A stretch of 64,000 nt of DNA. Origin: Staphylococcus gallinarum. GTDB taxonomy: Bacteria; Bacillota; Bacilli; Staphylococcales; Staphylococcaceae. The position numbers and the translations under genes are program-made. Below, piece by piece: positions 1 through 7,292 of this stretch. The notes beneath the pieces were generated by a model. That model did no database searches, was not told the DNA's origin, and was given only the letters and a program-made list of their open reading frames with translations. Position 1 is the first letter of the stretch, and every line of letters starts with the position of its first letter. The stretch spans positions 248,001-312,000 of the forward strand of contig NZ_JXCF01000003.1 in the NCBI RefSeq assembly GCF_000875895.1. Direction: 5' to 3'.

Positions 1-2
1 GA

Positions 3-116
3 GCAAATGGAATTGAACAAGTTGTCGAGTTACAATTATCAGAAGATGAACAACAACAATTGCAAATTTCAGCTGATTCGGTGACTGAAGTAAAACAATC
101 ATTAACAAATAAATAA
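3..116 (+). CDS. C-terminal end of a lactate/malate dehydrogenase-like protein (partial)
   Basis: An open frame enters from the left edge and stops at TAA 114-116, giving about 37 residues beginning ANGIEQVVELQLSEDEQ and ending SLTNK. The pattern of a short strand (GIEQVVELQLS), an acidic DEQQQ turn and a long helix is how L-lactate and malate dehydrogenases of the NAD-dependent LDH/MDH family end. Only the last helix is visible, so active-site residues cannot be checked and LDH cannot be separated from MDH. Codon use is normal for the window. The hairpin at 175-209 could terminate it. The family call is moderate; a gene symbol would be a guess. Confidence 0.45.
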   Translation, partial: ANGIEQVVELQLSEDEQQQLQISADSVTEVKQSLTNK

Positions 117-154
117 AAGACTACTATTAATAATAGTTATTTATAAAGCGTTTG

Positions 155-321
155 GAACATAAACACCCAGCATTAAGCCCATCAAAGAACAAAAATCTTT
201 GATGGGCTTGTTATTTATATCAATATTCCGTATTGTTATTGCTTGTTTATCTTGGGGGGGCGAGCCTTGCTCTCGACATTCACCTTACGCCCTTAGGTGT
301 CTCGCAAGCAATACGAAGTTC
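155..321 (-). repeat. Dispersed intergenic repeat, family A, copy 1
   Basis: This 167-bp element matches 51337-51500 when reverse complemented: both have GAACTTCGTATTG at one end, TTTATGTTC at the other, a GTATTG...CAATAC inverted repeat, and a terminator-like hairpin. In this copy the hairpin is perfect (AAGCCCATCAAAG at 175-187 with CTTTGATGGGCTT at 197-209) and may terminate the upstream dehydrogenase gene. The seven-G run at 255-261 is unusual for this AT-rich DNA. Confidence 0.75.
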
Positions 322-331
322 ATATATGTTA

Positions 332-607
332 TTACATTTTAAATAAACAGATATAGACTGCTACATATTCGAAAAAGGTTAAGATATACATATATTTTAG
401 TCTTAACTTGGCTTGTATTGGAACATCCCATTTATGATATCGGCGTTCATAGTAGAAGAGTTGTAAATAAAATAGACCAATACCAAGGGGAAAGCACATT
501 AAGATAATACTTTTTTTGTAACTAAAGCCAATATCATGTAACAAATGACCAATGATAAGTTGAGCGATAATTAATACAATCACTAGGAGTATAATATTAA
601 ACGTCAT
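332..607 (-). CDS. Small membrane protein, 91 aa, downstream of DUF1361 gene
   Basis: A 91-residue protein with two or three hydrophobic segments (about residues 3-23, 33-52 and 72-89) separated by a basic stretch that includes YYERRYHKW. I do not recognise a family. Its ATG overlaps the last codons of the DUF1361 gene by 4 bp, so the two are almost certainly translated from one mRNA and may act in the same membrane process. Function unknown. The real-gene call rests on the tight coupling and membrane-type composition rather than homology. Confidence 0.6.
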   Translation of the reverse strand: MTFNIILLVIVLIIAQLIIGHLLHDIGFSYKKSIILMCFPLGIGLFYLQLFYYERRYHKWDVPIQAKLRLKYMYILTFFEYVAVYICLFKM

Positions 608-1227
608 TTGATAGCTCGCACTCCTTTCGCGAATGAAAATAATAAGACTTGTAGCACGACTAATAATAGAATAAAACCAAATGCATTTATATCAGTGCGT
701 AATACGACCTCTTTAAATATTCGCATCGGTTCATTAATCAGATACACGGAATGTAATCTTAAAAAGCGACCGATAAATATCCCGAATCCATTTAAGAACA
801 TCATTATGACAATCAGCACATAATTTAACCATTTGTAATGTGTGAATCGTTCCATTTCTAAAAACATAATAGTTAAGAGGTATAGCGCAAATATGACTGC
901 TGATACAAGAAAAGTAAAATACGCCCATTCAATTAGTATCAAGCCCTGATAAAAATTAAATGAAAATTGATTTAAATGTATTAGGTCTGTAACCATGTAC
1001 AATGTGTTCGGGACCATCAATAAGAAAATAAGTGAAAAAATAATAAAAAGTGGCCATTCAAATTTAAATTTGGGTTTAAATAAATTGAGTAACAAACAAA
1101 GCTCAAATGGTACATAGGCTAGAAATAAGTTGAGTGTCATAAATTTATAAAAACTATTAAAGAATATAGATACAATCATTAAAATAAGAAAAACAGTTCT
1201 AGCAATATAACGTGCGCGCATATTCAC
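604..1227 (-). CDS. DUF1361 family integral membrane protein
   Basis: A 207-residue polytopic membrane protein with about six transmembrane segments. It carries the features I associate with DUF1361: an N-terminal LNLFLAYVPFELCLLLN segment, LMVPNTLYMVTDLIHL in the middle, and GIFIGRFLRLHSVYLINEP after the fourth or fifth helix. No enzymatic function is known for the family. It is the first gene of a two-gene unit with the 91-aa protein (4-bp overlap) and reads leftward. The start ATG follows a weak purine tract. The family call is fairly secure; the cellular role is unknown. Confidence 0.75.
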   Translation of the reverse strand: MNMRARYIARTVFLILMIVSIFFNSFYKFMTLNLFLAYVPFELCLLLNLFKPKFKFEWPLFIIFSLIFLLMVPNTLYMVTDLIHLNQFSFNFYQGLILIEWAYFTFLVSAVIFALYLLTIMFLEMERFTHYKWLNYVLIVIMMFLNGFGIFIGRFLRLHSVYLINEPMRIFKEVVLRTDINAFGFILLLVVLQVLLFSFAKGVRAIK

Positions 1228-1684
1228 ACCTACCTTTTAATTATATTAAATAATAAATTTTAAAATATTTAACCTCGGGAGTATTGCACGTAATTCCCAG
1301 AGATAATAAAAAAATGTAGTTCCACATTTTTGAAATACAAATATACATAATACAAGTTGTAAAAATAAAAATCAATAATTGCTAATTTTTTGCAGTAGTA
1401 ATGTAGAAATATAATTAAGGTTAATGTGCAATCGATTGTGTGATATTAATACGTGGTATAAGTGGTGTAAGTGTATAAAGCACTAAATATCAAAAATCTC
1501 ATGTAAAGAAGAAAGAGCCTAGGACAATAGTATTGAATGTATTCAGAAAATCGTGTGCAGTAATTAATCTGTATATAGTTCTGCTAAACTCCAAGTTAAA
1601 TAGCAACATAATTACTGTCGATGATCAAGTACATAACAATACACTTTGTCATAAGCTCTTGAGTTAATCGATATATGATTTTTT
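1228..1684. other. Intergenic stretch without a supported gene
   Basis: About 457 bp of AT-rich DNA between the DUF1361 gene (leftward) and the end of the PPC gene. It must hold the promoter of the DUF1361 unit near 1228-1300. A small hairpin AAAATGT/ACATTTT lies near 1312-1334. I see no RNA gene, repeat copy or ORF worth reporting. Confidence 0.5.
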
Positions 1685-2110
1685 CTATAAATTGAGTAGG
1701 TTAAGACCTATTTCATCATTGAACTTTCGGTTAATATCTAAATTTGTCATTGTGATAACAATTTCTGCTGTAGCAGAAACAGTTGCTTTCGATAAGTGAC
1801 CACTATAAGTTTCATATTTGTTCGTGCCAAACGTCGCATGTAGATGTGCAAACGGTTGATCATCAATATGTGAAATGTTACCTAATAAGCTTGTTAATTC
1901 TAAAGGCTCTTGTATCAGTTTTTTCTCATAAGTTTTAGTTTCTAGATTATAGAAGTTTAATTCGACTTCAGAACAAGCGCCAATACCGCTCACAGTTCCA
2001 AATTTTCCATTTTTGTCACGAGCGATATCCGTTACTGCTTCTACGATATCTTCTCCTTGTTCTAACACTAGTACGATTGTATTATTATCTTCTTGATATA
2101 CCATTCTCAA
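1685..2110 (-). CDS. PPC (DUF296) domain protein
   Basis: A 141-residue single-domain protein of the PPC/DUF296 fold, found in bacterial stand-alone proteins and in plant AT-hook proteins. Supporting features are the early GEDIVEAVTDIARDKNGKFG segment, GTVSGIGACSEVELNFYN, the conserved LHATFG-type HLHA motif near residue 90, and the hydrophobic end EIVITMTNLDINRKF. Bacterial members form trimers and are sometimes called DNA-binding, but their function is not established. It is monocistronic, transcribed leftward and divergent from norA, with about 316 bp between the starts. Confidence 0.75.
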   Translation of the reverse strand: MRMVYQEDNNTIVLVLEQGEDIVEAVTDIARDKNGKFGTVSGIGACSEVELNFYNLETKTYEKKLIQEPLELTSLLGNISHIDDQPFAHLHATFGTNKYETYSGHLSKATVSATAEIVITMTNLDINRKFNDEIGLNLLNL

Positions 2111-2426
2111 TCACCGTCCTATCACTCTTTACCCATTATTATATACTGTAATAACGCATATTTCATAATTTACAGTAAAAAATAAAATTCTTCTATTGTG
2201 TTTTATAGTCTATATGTTATAGAATGTTCTAATATTATGTTTGCGACAATTATATAGGGAATAGGGTATAAGGTATTTATAGTTTAAAAAATGTGAGTTA
2301 ATAAAATTTTATCTTAATTAAAAATTATAGTCTTTATTTGTTAAATAGGTTAAACATCTGTGAACTTCAATTTGAAAATGTAAATCGTACTTACTCTATC
2401 CAAAGCAATAGAATGGAGGGAGCCAT
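2111..2426. promoter_or_regulatory. Divergent intergenic region upstream of norA
   Basis: This 316-bp AT-rich region carries the promoters of the PPC gene (left) and norA (right). In S. aureus, norA is controlled by MgrA and other regulators at its promoter; I could not pick out a specific operator here. The norA Shine-Dalgarno is GGAGGG at 2415-2420. Confidence 0.4.
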
Positions 2427-3587
2427 GTGAATAAGCAATTTGTAATTTTATATTTTAATATTTTTCTAGTCTTTTTAGGTATTGGCTTAATTGTACCGGT
2501 ACTACCAGTTTATCTTAAAGACTTAGGGCTTAATGGTAGTGATCTTGGAGTGCTAGTAGCAGCATTTGCACTTGCTCAAATGGTCATATCGCCTTTTGGA
2601 GGGACGTTAGCAGATAAACTTGGTAAAAAGTTAATCATTTGTATTGGATTGGCACTATTTGCGATATCTGAATTTTTATTTGCGGTAAGTCATTCATTTA
2701 GTTTGCTAATTATTTCAAGAATATTAGGTGGATTTAGTGCAGGGATGGTTATGCCTGGTGTAACAGGTATGATTGCCGACATTTCACCAGGAAAAGACAA
2801 AGCCAAAAATTTTGGCTATATGTCTGCAATTATTAACTCTGGCTTTATTTTAGGACCTGGGCTAGGTGGATTTTTAGCAGAATTCTCACATAGATTACCA
2901 TTCTTTGTTGCAGGTGGTAGTGGCTGTTTAGCCTTGGTATTATCTGTGATATTAATTAAAAATCCTAAGAATGAAACGCAAGATGGTTTTACAAAATATC
3001 AGCCAGAATTATTGTCTAAAATTAATTGGAAAGTGTTTATAACACCTATTGTTCTAACTTTGGTATTAGCATTTGGTCTATCAGCATTTGAGACATTGTT
3101 CCCGTTATATACTGCTGATAAAGCACATTATTCACCATTAGATATTTCATTTGCAATTACAGGTGGAGGCATCTTTGGTGCTATCTTCCAAGTATTTTTC
3201 TTCGATAAATTCATGAAATACTTTAAAGAATTGACATTTATCACATATGCACTGATATATTCAGCGTTAATTTTACTTGGATTGACTCTAGTGCATAGCT
3301 ATTGGTCAATTATGATTATCAGTTTTGTTGTATTTATTGGTTTTGACATGATACGTCCAGCAATTACAAATTATTTTTCAAATATTGCAGCAGATCGTCA
3401 AGGATTTGCTGGTGGTCTCAACTCAACGTTTACAAGTATGGGGAACTTTATTGGTCCACTTGTAGCTGGAGGACTATATGATGTAAACTATGAATTTCCA
3501 TTATATATGGCAGTATTGGTTATGCTATTAGGTATTTTTGTGATTTTTGTAGAAAAGTCTATCAGAAAGAAGTTTAATAAGGCTTAA
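2427..3587 (+). CDS. norA: Multidrug efflux MFS transporter NorA
   Basis: A 386-residue, 12-helix major facilitator of the DHA1 type that exports fluoroquinolones, dyes and quaternary ammonium compounds in exchange for protons. It follows NorA from start to end: IGLIVPVLPVYLKDLG in helix 1, the motif-A loop GGTLADKLGKK near residue 60, motif C around GYMSAIINSGFILGPG (about 130-145), and IGFDMIRPAITNYFSNIA near 310. GTG at 2427 is preceded by GGAGGG with 6-nt spacing; an out-of-frame ATG-TGA at 2425 overlaps it. It differs from the S. aureus protein as I remember it at many positions, which argues for another species. A terminator follows at 3633. Confidence 0.93.
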   Translation: MNKQFVILYFNIFLVFLGIGLIVPVLPVYLKDLGLNGSDLGVLVAAFALAQMVISPFGGTLADKLGKKLIICIGLALFAISEFLFAVSHSFSLLIISRILGGFSAGMVMPGVTGMIADISPGKDKAKNFGYMSAIINSGFILGPGLGGFLAEFSHRLPFFVAGGSGCLALVLSVILIKNPKNETQDGFTKYQPELLSKINWKVFITPIVLTLVLAFGLSAFETLFPLYTADKAHYSPLDISFAITGGGIFGAIFQVFFFDKFMKYFKELTFITYALIYSALILLGLTLVHSYWSIMIISFVVFIGFDMIRPAITNYFSNIAADRQGFAGGLNSTFTSMGNFIGPLVAGGLYDVNYEFPLYMAVLVMLLGIFVIFVEKSIRKKFNKA

Positions 3588-3632
3588 AACTAAAAATGAA
3601 CAATTAAACAATATGCTATTTAAATTATAGGC

Positions 3633-3676
3633 AGAGAATGATTAGGATAACTCAATTCTAATCATTCTCTTTTTTA
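3633..3676 (+). terminator. Rho-independent terminator after norA
   Basis: Perfect 13-bp stem AGAGAATGATTAG (3633-3645) and CTAATCATTCTCT (3658-3670), followed by TTTTTT. Confidence 0.85.
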
Positions 3677-3953
3677 TTAGTTCAATTAGTCAATGAGTTC
3701 ATAACGGTTTAAACACTGTTTTTATATGGGAGTAAAATGAGAAACAATTGCAGATATAGTAGAGATCAATAGCTGAATATTGGATTTAGTGGAGTGAAGT
3801 AAACATGACAATTGTATTAAATTGAATCATATTGCGTAATACTATTGTTACAGATATTACATTTGTTTTAAATTGTGGTCTATATAAGTTTTTTGTTAAT
3901 TTTATGTGCTAATATGTAGAGAAATGTTAAAAGAAATGTGGGTATCTATATAA
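3677..3953. other. Intergenic stretch before the PepSY-like gene
   Basis: About 277 bp of AT-rich DNA that should contain the promoter of the gene at 3954. I see no confident -35/-10 pair, repeat or small gene. Confidence 0.35.
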
Positions 3954-4730
3954 ATGAGTATGAAAAATATAACTTTGGCTTTGTCAGCGATGGTATTAGC
4001 TAGTTGCTTAGTCTTGTTGTTATTTTTAGCAACACATCAAAATGCATTAGTTAAAGTGCATGAAAAGATTTCAAGTTATTCAGGTGTTGAAAGTGTGGTT
4101 GAAGCTAAAGATAAATCAAAGCAAGCACATAAACAAGATAAAGCGCAGAACGATAAGCATGAGGGAATTATTGAAGCATCAATGAAAAAGGATGAAAACG
4201 AAAAGCCGCATAACGCCAAGAATTTTGTTCCGATTGCACAGAATTCTACACATAACTTAGAAAATAATGCAGTTGGAAAAGCTAATTTACCTGAATTTAG
4301 TAAAGCCTTAGCTATTGCACAAAAAAAGGTGAATAACGATAATCATAGTAATAACCAATATAATGATTATGGTATAGATAGCACGTGTCAAGGTGTATAC
4401 TATTATATTTTCACCTTTAAAAATGACAAGAATCCAGGATCTTATTATAGAGTCACTGTTAATACCCACAGTAATGCAGAAATCTTTGATAAATCATACC
4501 GAGTAACAGATAACCCATCACAAAATGCACCATGTATATCACCACAAGAATCTGAAGTCATAGCCCAAAAGTATGCAGCAGATCATTTAGGTGCGAATGC
4601 GAGCCTTAAACAAGTTAAGGAAGCTAAAGAGGGCATGTATTATACATTCATAGACTCTAAAACAGAAAATGAATGCAGAGTAGTTATTACTAAGGCGGGA
4701 GATGTTATTCAACAACCTGCACTAAAATAA
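3954..4730 (+). CDS. Membrane-anchored extracytoplasmic protein, possible PepSY-like domains
   Basis: A 258-residue protein with one N-terminal membrane segment (about 7-27), a long charged low-complexity linker rich in K, D, N and H (about 45-110), and a C-terminal half with two similar blocks: ALAIAQKKVN followed by YYIFTFKNDKNPGSYYRVTVN, and SEVIAQKYAADHLG followed by YYTFIDSKTENECRVVIT. A helix followed by a strand pair, twice, resembles tandem PepSY-type domains; this is inference. Although ASC occurs at residues 16-18, the hydrophobic stretch continues past the Cys, so I do not call a lipoprotein. The start could also be the ATG at 3960; no strong ribosome site decides. Function unknown. 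A terminator follows. Confidence 0.7.
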   Translation: MSMKNITLALSAMVLASCLVLLLFLATHQNALVKVHEKISSYSGVESVVEAKDKSKQAHKQDKAQNDKHEGIIEASMKKDENEKPHNAKNFVPIAQNSTHNLENNAVGKANLPEFSKALAIAQKKVNNDNHSNNQYNDYGIDSTCQGVYYYIFTFKNDKNPGSYYRVTVNTHSNAEIFDKSYRVTDNPSQNAPCISPQESEVIAQKYAADHLGANASLKQVKEAKEGMYYTFIDSKTENECRVVITKAGDVIQQPALK

Positions 4731-4737
4731 ACATCGA

Positions 4738-4797
4738 AACTGACTATACTACAGTCGCGTATGAATTGATTGTAGTCTAATAGTCAGTTATTTTTTT
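4738..4797 (+). terminator. Terminator after the PepSY-like gene
   Basis: AACTGACTAT (4738-4747) pairs with ATAGTCAGTT (4780-4789), extended by ACTACA/TGTAGT inside, followed by a run of T. Confidence 0.75.
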
Positions 4798-4911
4798 AGC
4801 GTTATTGATTTTTGAAATAAATTATAATAGGTAAAGCAAGCGATTAGCTAGTTTAATCATAATAAGAGGCGTACAATTGATTTAAAGAGAAGTAGATGAG
4901 GTGTATTTAAC

Positions 4912-5391
4912 GTGAAATCCAAAAAAACAAATGCAATGCGGATGCTTGATCGTAATCATATAGACTATAAAGTTAACAACTATCCTGTTACTGAAGCACA
5001 TATGGACGGTACTCGTGTAGCGCAACTCGTCGGAGTGAGTGTAGATGAGGTATTTAAGACCTTAGTATTAGAAAATGCACAACACGAGCATTTTGTATTT
5101 ATCATTCCTGTTAATGCAACTTTAAATATGAAACTAGCAGCAAAGTCAGTAAAGGAAAAGAAACTTCATTTAATGCCACTTGATGATTTGAAGCGGGTGA
5201 CTGGTTATGTGCGAGGTGGTTGTTCGCCAATAGGAATGAAAAAACTTTTCCCAACAGTCATAGATAGTCAGTCTGAACGATTAGACGCTGTTTATGTAAG
5301 TGGTGGTGAGAGAGGTACCCAAATTCAGATTAAAGTAACAGATTTAATAACACAAACTAAAGCACAAGTTACCTCAATTATTGAAAGTTAG
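4912..5391 (+). CDS. YbaK/EbsC family aminoacyl-tRNA deacylase
   Basis: A 159-residue YbaK-type protein, the size of stand-alone Cys-tRNA(Pro)/Cys-tRNA(Cys) deacylases, which free mischarged amino acids in the cytoplasm. Evidence is the N-terminal KTNAMRMLDRNHIDY, EVFKTLVLE (about 45), the catalytic-lysine context MKLAAKSVKEKKLH, and the family signature GYVRGGCSPIGMKK near residues 100-113. GTG at 4912 follows GATGAGGTG. It stands alone between a terminator and the fru promoter. Which mischarged tRNA it edits cannot be decided from sequence alone. Confidence 0.85.
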   Translation: MKSKKTNAMRMLDRNHIDYKVNNYPVTEAHMDGTRVAQLVGVSVDEVFKTLVLENAQHEHFVFIIPVNATLNMKLAAKSVKEKKLHLMPLDDLKRVTGYVRGGCSPIGMKKLFPTVIDSQSERLDAVYVSGGERGTQIQIKVTDLITQTKAQVTSIIES

Positions 5392-5527
5392 CTGATTAAC
5401 ATTATATACAATGAAGTTACAGAGATGTATAAACGAGTAAAGTATTTGATCGTTTGTGCATCTTTTTTTGTTGTTTTCGAAATGAATGGGCAAAAAGTGA
5501 CAAAAAGTTGAAAAATTTCAGAAATAA

Positions 5528-5567
5528 TGATTGTTTTTGATTGTTTTTGATAAAATGTGATTGAAAA
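5528..5567 (+). promoter_or_regulatory. FruR operator: four 10-bp phased direct repeats
   Basis: TGATTGTTTT at 5528 and 5538, TGATAAAATG at 5548 and TGATTGAAAA at 5558 form four repeats with an exact 10-bp period, so all start on one face of the helix. They sit directly upstream of and over the -35 of the fru promoter. Direct TGATTGTTTT-like repeats are typical operators of DeoR-family sugar regulators. FruR is therefore the expected ligand; this is inference. Confidence 0.75.
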
Positions 5568-5589
5568 AAGAAAGCGGAAACATTATAAT
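5561..5589 (+). promoter_or_regulatory. fruRKA promoter with an embedded cre-like site
   Basis: -35 TTGAAA (5561-5566), a 17-bp spacer, and -10 TATAAT (5584-5589): a near-consensus SigA promoter. The spacer holds AGAAAGCGGAAACAT (5569-5583), which resembles a CcpA cre site. Carbon catabolite control would then act by blocking polymerase, together with FruR at the overlapping repeats. Confidence 0.75.
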
Positions 5590-5608
5590 ATCTTTGAGAT
5601 GAGGTGAA

Positions 5609-6370
5609 ATGATGATTACGGAAAAACGCCATGAGTTAATTTTGACTGAACTGTCAAAAAAAGACTTTCTAACGTTACAGGAATTGATTGATAGAACTGA
5701 ATGTAGTGCTTCAACAATTAGAAGAGATTTATCTAAACTTCAGCAACTAGGTAAACTGAAAAGAGTTCATGGTGGCGCAACACTCAACCAATCATCTCTA
5801 TTAGAACCTAATTTAGCAGATAAGCGCAGTACTAACCATAGAGAAAAGCAAGAAATAGGAAGATTAGCAGCACAGCAAATTGAAGATAATGATTGTATCT
5901 ATTTAGATGCTGGTTCGACAACACTGGAAATGATTCCGTATATACAAGCGCAAGATATTATTGTTGTGACAAATGGTTTAACCCATGTTGAAGAGCTGTT
6001 AAAGCAAGGTATACGTACATTGATTATTGGTGGAGAAGTGAAATCTACGACATTTGCAACTGTCGGAGTTAGCGCGGTTGAAACACTGGATCGTTATCGC
6101 TTTGATAAGGCATTTCTCGGTATGAATGGTATTGATTTGAAATATGGATTGACGACTCCAGATGACCAAGAAGCCATTATTAAGAATAAAGCGATGGGCT
6201 TAGCAACACGAAATTTTGTGTTAGTAGACCATTCAAAATTTAACAAAGTGTATTTTGCACATGTGCCACTCTCTGATGAAGTGACATTAGTTACATCTAA
6301 GAAAGCAATAGAAGGTACGACGTTTCAATATTTTTCAGAAAAATACAATTTTATCGGGGGAACATTATGA
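5609..6370 (+). CDS. fruR: DeoR-family fructose operon repressor FruR
   Basis: A 253-residue DeoR-family regulator. The N-terminal winged helix-turn-helix (about 6-60) includes LTLQELIDRTECSASTIRRDL, with the usual KLKRVHGGA just after it. The C-terminal sensor domain binds a phosphosugar, expected to be fructose 1-phosphate; DAGSTTLEM (about 108-116) and the late AIIKNKAM and LVDHSKF motifs support this. It heads the operon and its stop overlaps fruK. Phased repeats at 5528-5567 imply autoregulation. Two adjacent ATG codons (5609, 5612) fit GAGGTGA; I keep the first. The size is normal. Confidence 0.9.
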   Translation: MMITEKRHELILTELSKKDFLTLQELIDRTECSASTIRRDLSKLQQLGKLKRVHGGATLNQSSLLEPNLADKRSTNHREKQEIGRLAAQQIEDNDCIYLDAGSTTLEMIPYIQAQDIIVVTNGLTHVEELLKQGIRTLIIGGEVKSTTFATVGVSAVETLDRYRFDKAFLGMNGIDLKYGLTTPDDQEAIIKNKAMGLATRNFVLVDHSKFNKVYFAHVPLSDEVTLVTSKKAIEGTTFQYFSEKYNFIGGTL

Positions 6371-7290
6371 TTTACACAGTAACTTTTAACCCTTCTATCG
6401 ATTATATAATGTTTGCACAAGGTTTCGAACTAGATGGTTTAAACCGTGCTACAGAAACATATAAATTTGCAGGAGGAAAGGGAATTAATGTATCAAGAGT
6501 ATTAAAGACTTTAGACGTTTCGTCAACTGCATTAGGCTTTGCAGGAGGATTTCCTGGACAGTTTATCGAAGATACATTAGAGCAAGCAGATATTGCAACT
6601 CATTTTGTAAAGGTAGACGAGGATACCAGAATCAATGTGAAATTAAAGACTGGGAAAGAAACAGAAATTAATGCACCAGGACCTACTATTTCAGAGACTC
6701 AATTTTCAGATTTATTACAGCAAATAGAATCAACGACTCCCCAAGACACAGTTATCGTTGCGGGTAGCATTCCAAAAAGTGTACCAGCGGATGCTTATGA
6801 ACAAATTGCAAAGATTACTAGTGAAACAGGTGCAAAGCTTGTAGTAGATGCTGAGAAAGATTTAGTAGAAAGTGTGTTGAAGTATAATCCGCTATTTATC
6901 AAGCCGAACAAAGATGAATTAGAGGTTATGTTTAATACAGAGATTACAACTGATAAACAAGTGATTAAGTATGCACATGAAATTTTAAATAAGGGTGCAG
7001 TGTCAGTCATTATTTCACTTGGTGGAGATGGAGCGATTTATGTTGATCGCAAACAAAGCTTTAAAGCTATTGTCCCAAATGGCCAAGTTATTAATACTGT
7101 TGGTTCAGGTGATAGCACAGTGGCAGGTATGGTTGCCGGTTTAGAAAATGGATTATCTGTGGGAGAAGCATTTAAACAAGCAGTATCAGCAGGGACTGCA
7201 ACAGCGTTTAGCGAAGATTTAGCGACGCGTGATGCTATATCAGACATCCAGTCACAAGTTGAAATTAAGACACTAGATGGGAGTGTATAA
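6367..7290 (+). CDS. fruK: 1-phosphofructokinase
   Basis: A 307-residue PfkB/ribokinase-family enzyme that phosphorylates fructose 1-phosphate to fructose 1,6-bisphosphate in the cytoplasm. The N-terminal TFNPSIDYIM, GGKGINVSRVLK (about 37-48), the central GSIPKS and the C-terminal anion-hole and catalytic-Asp motif NTVGSGDSTVAGM (about 243-255) are all intact. ATGA overlaps the fruR stop and fruA starts 2 nt after its stop, so translation is coupled across the operon. It acts on the product delivered by FruA. Tagatose-6-phosphate kinases are relatives, but the operon decides for FruK. Confidence 0.92.
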   Translation: MIYTVTFNPSIDYIMFAQGFELDGLNRATETYKFAGGKGINVSRVLKTLDVSSTALGFAGGFPGQFIEDTLEQADIATHFVKVDEDTRINVKLKTGKETEINAPGPTISETQFSDLLQQIESTTPQDTVIVAGSIPKSVPADAYEQIAKITSETGAKLVVDAEKDLVESVLKYNPLFIKPNKDELEVMFNTEITTDKQVIKYAHEILNKGAVSVIISLGGDGAIYVDRKQSFKAIVPNGQVINTVGSGDSTVAGMVAGLENGLSVGEAFKQAVSAGTATAFSEDLATRDAISDIQSQVEIKTLDGSV

Positions 7291-7292
7291 CT

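Noticed and set aside
734-928. Reverse or alternative frames of 60-120 codons inside real genes across the window
   Set aside because: They overlap well-supported genes, lack ribosome sites and show no family motifs. They were left out as shadows.
5417-5632. 71-aa leftward frame over the fru promoter
   Set aside because: It covers the phased operator, promoter and fruR start. Composition (Phe-rich, runs of Lys and Gln) reflects AT-rich control DNA, and it has no ribosome site.
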